Assembly: GCA_963932145.1 (NCBI GenBank)
Contig: OZ010580.1
Location: 33,437,167-33,501,166, forward strand
DNA: 64,000 bases
DNA from: Acanthosepion lycidas
Taxonomy: Eukaryota; Mollusca; Cephalopoda; Sepiida; Sepiidae
Reading direction: 5' to 3'
The position numbers were made by a program, and so were the translations under genes. Under the pieces are notes generated by a model. The model saw only the letters and a program-made list of their open reading frames with translations, searched no databases and was not told the DNA's origin. Below, piece by piece: positions 57,961 to 64,000 of the stretch. How positions within the stretch are numbered: position 1 is the stretch's first letter; each line of letters begins with the position of its first letter.

Positions 57961-58440
57961 TCAGGTTTTGTTGATTAGGCATTTGATGTCTTCATCAAAC
58001 CACACCACCCCCTCTGTCGACACTATCAAAAGCTTTCTGAAAGTCGATGAAGACTGAGTACACGGGGGTCTGCCATTCCAGGTACTGTTTGATGATGATG
58101 CACATTGTGGCAATGTGGTGTTTGCATGATCTATTTTGCCAAAAGCCTGCCTGTTCTTCCTAAAGTCTTGTTCAATGCAGTCTTCAGTCTCTCTGGGATG
58201 ATTTTTATCAGTACTTTCCCTGGGATGGACAGCAGCATAATCCTTCTCTAGTTGTTGCAAGATGACAGGTCCCCTTTCTTTGGCAACTTCACAAGGTGCC
58301 TTTCTTCCACTCTTCAGACACTCTTTCTTGCTCTCAGATCTTGTGCAGGAGTGGTTGCAGCATTTCAGTTGAAGTCTGAATGTCTGCCTTCAGTTCTTCC
58401 CAGTTCTTTTCCCAGTAAATTTTAATGGAGATCTTTTATT
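57961..58440 (-). pseudogene. LINE reverse transcriptase fragment, second type
   Basis: Minus strand: KKGTCHLATTREGLCC-like text near 58260, then EQAGFWQNRSCKHHIATMC (58160), IIIKQYLEWQTPVYSVFIDF and QKAFDSVDR (58090-58020). FIDFQKAFDSVD is RT block A with its catalytic Asp. The wording differs from the Jockey-like copies and resembles the RTE/CR1-like LINEs that encode a GF..NRSC motif. It is a short, stop-containing fragment directly adjoining LINE copy 5. Confidence 0.72.
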
Positions 58441-58965
58441 TATTCATTTGTTTAATCATTTCACCCCAAGCAAGGCAGTAAAGCTACTAGAACACCAGGG
58501 GTTACTGAGTGTTAGAGAATGAGAAAAGACCAATATTAAGGCGAAAGAACAATAAAAGAATAAGAATTATGAAGACAAGATAATGATTGACATTGTATTT
58601 AAATTTTTGAAAATCAAAGTTGACTGGGAAGCAAGAAGAGGATTCCACAAACAAGAAGTGCAATAGAAGAAACTATTGGCATAGAACTTAGCATTCCATC
58701 TAGCTATTTCAAATGTAAAAATATGAGACCTTGCCACCAATCTATAATAGTACTGCACTTAAATTCATAAGGTCTAGGTACTATAGAGGAAAGTTCATCA
58801 GAACAGTTACCATGAAAATATTTGTAGAAAAGGCACAAGGAAGCTACATTACAGTGGTAGAAAAAGGACTGAAGCTGAGATGCAAGGACAAAGCCAATAA
58901 CATTACAGATTCTTTGGATTTTATCAAGAATGTCTGAATATATAAATATATAAATATATAGCAGG
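58441..58965 (-). mobile_element. Jockey-type LINE copy 5, 3' end only
   Basis: 3' signature GTTTAATCATTTCACCCCAA at 58450 on the plus strand. On the minus strand, C-terminal ORF2 text (RLVARSHIFTFEIARWNAKF, YANSFFYCTSCLWNPLLA) runs to 58758 and the preceding part ends near 58940 in a TATAAATATATAAATATATA stretch. Same family as copies 1-4. Confidence 0.8.
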
Positions 58966-61792
58966 AGTACCAGGCTAGATGTGGCAGCAATATTAAAAGC
59001 AAGTTACTTATAATCATTACCACTAATTATGTAAGTATTTTTTAAAACCTGATGTTATTAAGAGCTTTAGATAATTGTATAATTGTTTTCGATAGCTTAC
59101 TTAGTCCAATTTGATATAATTTAAAATTAGTGCAGAAGGTGAAAGAATAGATTTAATTCAAAATTTGAATAGAATTTTGTTGGCACTTATTAAAACATTT
59201 CTTTTTATTCACATCATCCTCAGTACAGTAATGTTCAACCTGGATGTCTGTGTTAAATTGATTTAGTTTTGTATTGTTTTCATAAGTAAATTGTAGATAA
59301 TAGTTTTTCAAAGCTTATATCCAATATTGTGTACCAAAAATTATATTTGATGTTTGTTGATTGAATAGTAGGTGTGCTGTCATATAACATTGGTATAATG
59401 ATCATAATATACAGTGCTATTTTGTTTCAGTTTAGCGTCATTTTTATTTAAGAATGTTAAAAGTTAACTTAAAATGTAGTGCTATATCACAGTTTTAAAA
59501 TAACTATGGAGAAAATTAGAAATGTATCCATATATCTAAAAAGAAATGGACAACATCAGTTGGGTAATTGGTAATGATGATTTGCAATTATCAGTAATTT
59601 CCAGCTTTTATTTTAGAGCAAGCTCCTTGCAACCTTAAAAATTCTAATCTGCATCTTTGATAGTATAAACAACTAAAAACAATTAAAAAATAACTTTGGC
59701 TTATCTCTTAAGAAGAAATTCATTGCTTGACATTTTGTTTCTCTGACTAGGCAGTTATTTGCAACTAGAATATTTTATCTTGAATGTTACATAGAAAATA
59801 ATGGAATATAAAAACAGGAAAGAAAAAAGGGAGATTCTAGTAATGACTGACATCAACTGTTTTTAGAAACCCTGATACTGAAAGCAGATAAAGTTAATTA
59901 CACACTACCGCCTACTTAGAAGAATTGTCAAGTGTGACATTTATGAAGTATTCTTAACTTTTACACTTTAGATATTGAATAGTATTTACCTCTTTTTGTC
60001 TGTTTATAAGAATGTTTCGGAATATATGTCCAGACTATTGCTTTATATCTGATTTGTGCAGTGTTCTGCTTGCAATAACAATTTAAAAATATTACATTTA
60101 AAGTAATTTGTAATACTCTAATGTTATTAACCAAAACATTACAGTATTACAAATTATTTTAAATGTAATATTAAAGATGTATGGATACAATTTTAGTGGT
60201 TTAAAGAAATGATGTAAGCATAACAGGTGAATTTTAATGACAGATTATGTTGTATAGGAATAGGGAAAGAAATATTTGTTGACCTGATTAGTAAGTGCAG
60301 TATTCTACCCACAGTTTTTGTGTTATACAAATTCAAAATACTTTTTCTGTTTCATCAAAATAGTATTTTAATAATATTTCATTAATTATCGTTGGTTGTA
60401 TCAAAAACTTTTTGACAATGTACCTTAATTACATTGTCAGACAGCAAAACAAAATCCTACTTTTGAAAAATTCCAGGTGTTGGAATTGATTCTGTTATTT
60501 TGTTTAGGTGAATAAATTGAATATTGTCAAGATTGTATTTTTGTGTTTTGTTCATAATTGTAATTCAATTAGCCAGATAATACTGGATCAAAAAACAACC
60601 ACTTCCTTCATGGAGAGACATCTATGCAAAATGTTTTCAATTTTGTGACAATTATTACAAACCCTTTTTCATTATTTATTGATCATTGTACAATGTTAAA
60701 GCAAATTTTTGTGCAAAATTCCAACTACTGTTCATACCTACCTTTTGGTCTAGTTTATTGCTTCCTGTTTATTATTTTTCACTGTTTTGGGGGTTTGTAT
60801 TGAAAAATTAGTAATAATTTTTTAACATTTTTTTAAGAACAAGAATTTATTTTTAGTTTATTTAAATAAAAAAAACAAATAATTTATATCATAATGGAGG
60901 TACTAATGGCCAAATCTACATAAGGACTATACAATCATTCAGTTGAATAACAATTTTGAATAAATGGTTCAGTAGAATACAGTATGTATTCTGTGAAATG
61001 AGAAATTAATGAAACCTGGTTTACTAGACCTGTGAAGTAAGCCTTTGATCTATGGAGCCATACAGAATTTATGGTTGGTAATAAATATATAGAAATTTAG
61101 TAAGAATTATTTTTGTACTGCTATACAAAGGCTTTGATACAAATTAATAGAAAATGCACTTAAGTTATATCATTCTTGAAAACTGAATATACCTTTTAGC
61201 TTGCATGTTAAAAAATATTAAATGCTTAAAAAGTTTTATAAAGATGAGATAACTTATGCATGATTATAACAATACAAGGTGCTTTGAATAAAAGTTCTTA
61301 GTCTGACTTGCTTCCAAAAATCAGTATTTCAATACTAATTTGGGGGAAGTGGTTTGAGCTGAGAACTTTTCAGCATCCACTTTTTCTGTGTTTTTTCAGA
61401 ACTTGCTCAGAAGTTTGAGGAATTGATACAGTGCATGTGAACTGCTACAATATATATTATAGCAGCTGCTGCTCTTTGTCAGCAGTACACTTTGTAATTG
61501 TTGTATGTCTAAAGAGACTACTTCAAAGGTTATGTTGCAAATTAAGTGTAAGATTATGCCTTTCTTTTAACAGTTAAATTTACCAAACTTTTGAGTAGCA
61601 CCTCACTTGTGTGTGCATACAAACAAAAACTTTCTCCTGAAAATCTGATATATAGTCTTAAGGAAGTTGGTAAGTCTGAGTACTTTTCAGTACTTTTCTT
61701 CATAATAGGAACAGCAATAAGTACATCAGGACAAACTAAATCAAAACAAAGACCGACATAACCCAGGAAACTACCACTTCTGTAGACACATA
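58966..61792. other. AT-rich, no recognised gene
   Basis: Contains the 38-bp-arm inverted repeat at 60088-60172. Nothing coding is recognised. Confidence 0.5.
60088..60172. repeat. Inverted repeat, 38-bp arms
   Basis: Arms 60088-60125 and 60135-60172 pair with two mismatches around a 9-base loop (AATATTACATTTAAAGTAAT onward). RNA from either strand would form a miRNA-precursor-sized hairpin. No TA or other clear target duplication is seen. Confidence 0.85.
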
Positions 61793-61911
61793 CAGGGTGC
61801 AATGGATAAATTGTCTAAATTTAGCAAAAATGAAAATAACACTGATATCTCATTTTAATATATATTTACCAAAATTACATAAATATATCTTCAAATAGCT
61901 AGAGAGTAAAT

Positions 61912-62592
61912 TTATTCAATAAAATCACCATTGGCTTCAACTACAACCTCCAGACGACTTCAGAATCTCATGCAACTCTTCTGGGCAGTCTCCTTGTTTA
62001 AGTTGGTGAATGCTACCATAATCCTTGCCTTCAATTCATCTTTGATATTAAAAGGAGTTTTGATGGTCTCTTGCTCAACTCCACCCCACCCCACCCCACC
62101 CCACGCATAATAATCAAGTGGGTTACAGTCTAGGGAGTTACATGGTTAGATGTAAGGGGTGATATGGGTGCAGAAATTGTCTGACTGCCATGACTAGGTC
62201 ATCCTGCTTGCATGGCATAGTGCAGGGTCCTATTCCCAGACACAGGATCTTCCAGCAGCCACCCTCTTGACCCAGAGCAGCACTACCTATGTGAGACACT
62301 TGATATAGGCTTCTGTGTTGAGCCCGAGGCCCTCATTAACAAATTTGGGAGTTCTTTTCTCATCAGAATGGTCAGAGCGAGTTTTCTGAGCAGTTGTACC
62401 TTTATAATCACCAATAGACTCATCCAACTCTTTCTGAATCCTCTGCACTGTACTCAGATTGAGAGCCAAACACTCTGAAATGTTCATATTGGAGCTTCCA
62501 GTACAAATGCCAAGCAGTACAGAATGCCATTTACAAATTTCTGTTGAAGTGAATTGCGTCATGGTGCTCGTTTTGTCACAGATGATGCCCAA
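61912..62592 (-). pseudogene. Mariner/Tc1-family transposase, deleted and mutated
   Basis: Minus strand: TQFTSTEICKWHSVLLGICT, SECLALNLSTVQRIQKELDE (HTH region) and TRSDHSDEKRTPKFVNEG, then a direct jump into the catalytic half: 'LGLNTEAYIKCL', KRVAAGRSCVW and a D-x-A-x-CH stretch (second catalytic Asp). NSLDCNPLDYYAWG carries the third acidic residue, then FNIKDELKARIMVAFTNLNK and a final VVVEANGDFIE with stop at 61914-61912. The jump at KFVNEG|LGLNTEA removes the first catalytic Asp. At least four stops follow in the same frame, so decay came mostly by point mutation. A 15-bp in-frame repeat expansion lies after DYYAWG. Confidence 0.85.
62080..62104. repeat. (CCACC)n repeat inside transposase
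   Basis: Four to five CCACC units. On the minus strand they read as inserted glycine/valine/tryptophan codons (GGVGWGGV) and keep the frame. Confidence 0.9.
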
Positions 62593-62673
62593 CTAACCCC
62601 ACTATACTGTGCAGTCGACAATATCAAAAATAAACAACACGCAAATATAAATCAATTTACCCATCCTGCCCTG

Positions 62674-64000
62674 CAGCTAAAAGCAGAAGCTTGTTTTCCT
62701 ACAATTTATGGATGTCACTTATACCTAAATTAATCTGGTGCATAACAAATTAAAACTTGTTTGTTTTCCTATATTAAGATTTGTATTAGAATGGTGAAGC
62801 ATTAGGGAAAAACTTGCTGGAAATGGTGGTAAACCAACCAGAAATTAGGTACAAGTAATTTCTTTAAGAATTTAAATAGAATATACATAAACTAAACATC
62901 CTATCAATAATTATTAATTTTCAAATTTTATTTTTGTGAAAGAAATTTATTACTCGCTCTACTTTCGTCTTTTTTCTTTAAACTTGTTGAAAGATGTTTA
63001 CATTCTAAAGCAAGTATAATCTGTATTTGCCCAGAATTATCCATAGGACAGATATTTAATCCATTTTTATTTCCTCTGATAAAAAAAAAACAGTTTGTTA
63101 TACTCTAACTTGAAAATCCCGTTGCGTTAAACAACACAATAAAAAAAAAGAGCTTCCATATTTCTATATATCTGTTTTATCTGTAGCTATACACATGTCA
63201 TCATAAGGTAAATAACTTCTGCACTAAGATTACAATCCATTCAGTACTAGTTATAACTCAGAAAAATAAAGTATTAAGTAGGATTATGATTGGATCTGTA
63301 ACTGCTAATATATGGTTGGTAAGATAAGTAACCTCCCAATGTAGACAGTATGATATGCAATACTTAATCTAAATTCCTATATTAGAAAAACATCAGAAGA
63401 AAATTGATAATTTGATCAAAAAGATCAGTGCTATAAAAGAAAAGAAGTTGTTATCTTTGCTTTTCTGTAGTAAGCTTGTGATATCACCAATTGGTTAGCT
63501 TTCACTGGCTCGGACTTGACATACAGATTACTTTAAAACAGAAATGATATGCACAAACTATAATAAAGAGGCTTAGTGGCATCAGTTTTATAGATTGGAA
63601 TTTGTAATACACTTTGAAAGAGGGTAAGCAGTCATGGACTCCTATAGATTCTGTCTGAAAACATGGAAACCTGTATTTTCACTGACTATCCCTGATATGT
63701 AAATTGCCTCTTGCTAAGAAAAATCTATTAAAAACTAAAAACTTCAGCTATGTTCAGATTTATGGAAATCGTGGTTTCCTTTATACTTTCATGTTAACAG
63801 GAGTGGATAGTGAACATTTTAGCTTTAAGTTAAACACTCCAACTACTAAAGTGTTCCAGATACAATTCACAAATAATAATTGATGCATTCTGGAAGATTA
63901 TTAGCTCTTCACTTTGACAGGATGAATCTTATAGCAAAAAAGCTAAAACAAAGGAAAACAATTTTGTGTAATCAATGGCTGAACATTATTACTGAGACTT
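62674..64000. other. AT-rich, no recognised gene
   Basis: No motif, repeat end or convincing frame recognised through the window end. Confidence 0.45.

Larger units (their letters stand above)
61793..62673 (-). mobile_element. Mariner/Tc1-family transposon, internally deleted
   Basis: Ends are imperfect inverted repeats: left CAGGGTGCAATGGATAAATT (61793) and right, reverse complemented, CAGGGCAGGATGGGTAAATT, continuing about 10 bp further. TA precedes the left end; CA follows the right end, a likely mutated TA target duplication. At 881 bp it is shorter than a full element because the middle of the transposase is missing. Confidence 0.82.

Noticed and set aside
62080-62104. Telomere-like or regulatory CCACC array
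   Set aside because: It lies inside a decayed transposase frame and is best explained as a short in-frame repeat expansion.
1-64000. CRISPR arrays, operons or bacterial defence systems
   Set aside because: No regularly spaced direct repeats of CRISPR type, no Shine-Dalgarno-led gene strings and no bacterial gene density; the content is that of an animal genome.

Overview
The window looks like AT-rich intergenic and intronic DNA from an invertebrate animal. A cephalopod mollusc (octopus or squid) is the best guess. This rests on the repertoire of decayed transposons (Jockey-type LINEs, a mollusc-style Ty1/copia element, Ty3/gypsy, Tc1/mariner, a THAP-type P element), tRNA-derived SINEs next to (TA)n tracts, and very sparse coding sequence. 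The species call is inference from repeat style, not proof. No bacterial or organellar features, rRNA genes, functional tRNA genes or CRISPR arrays were seen. Nearly every ORF over 60 codons is a relic of a mobile element or a chance opening.

Layout. 0.3-2.0 kb: minus-strand C-terminal part of a LINE-type reverse transcriptase. 3.2-3.8 kb: shortened Tc1-like element. 6.4-11.0 kb: probable P-element-like transposon (THAP domain plus transposase, minus strand) bracketed by degenerate inverted repeats. 11.6-12.0 kb: LINE 3' end. 16.4-18.0 kb: SINE-like pieces, an inverted repeat and a dispersed repeat. 20.4-22.6 and 24.2-26.3 kb: two long minus-strand Jockey-type LINE copies. 27.6-28.5 kb: tRNA-derived SINE, (TA)n and another LINE 3' end.

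29.0-31.9 kb is the one place that looks like host gene territory. It is a CpG-rich stretch with a duplicated E-box+CRE module just upstream of a short plus-strand first exon (ATG at 29825, 17 codons, good splice donor). A candidate minus-strand exon lies at about 29.1 kb. If the first exon is real, much of the rest of the window could be its first intron.

35.2-40.1 kb: LINE fragments, a 630-bp foldback element with 135-bp arms, and a Tc1-like transposon split by a LINE insertion. 43.4 kb: a 74-bp mariner-type MITE with ends like the human Hsmar1/MADE1 family. 43.5-50.8 kb: a minus-strand Ty1/copia-like retrotransposon (gag, protease, integrase, RT, RNase H, degenerate LTRs) broken up by LINE insertions. 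53.1-56.6 kb: a plus-strand Ty3/gypsy element lacking the integrase core. 57.6-59.0 kb: an inverted repeat with identical 35-bp arms and two LINE fragments. 61.8-62.7 kb: an internally deleted mariner/Tc1-family transposon with recognisable inverted repeats. The remaining stretches are AT-rich and show nothing I can name.

No intact, clearly functional mobile element was found. The most useful leads are the duplicated promoter module with its exon, the P-like element, the mariner MITE and the nested-insertion history.
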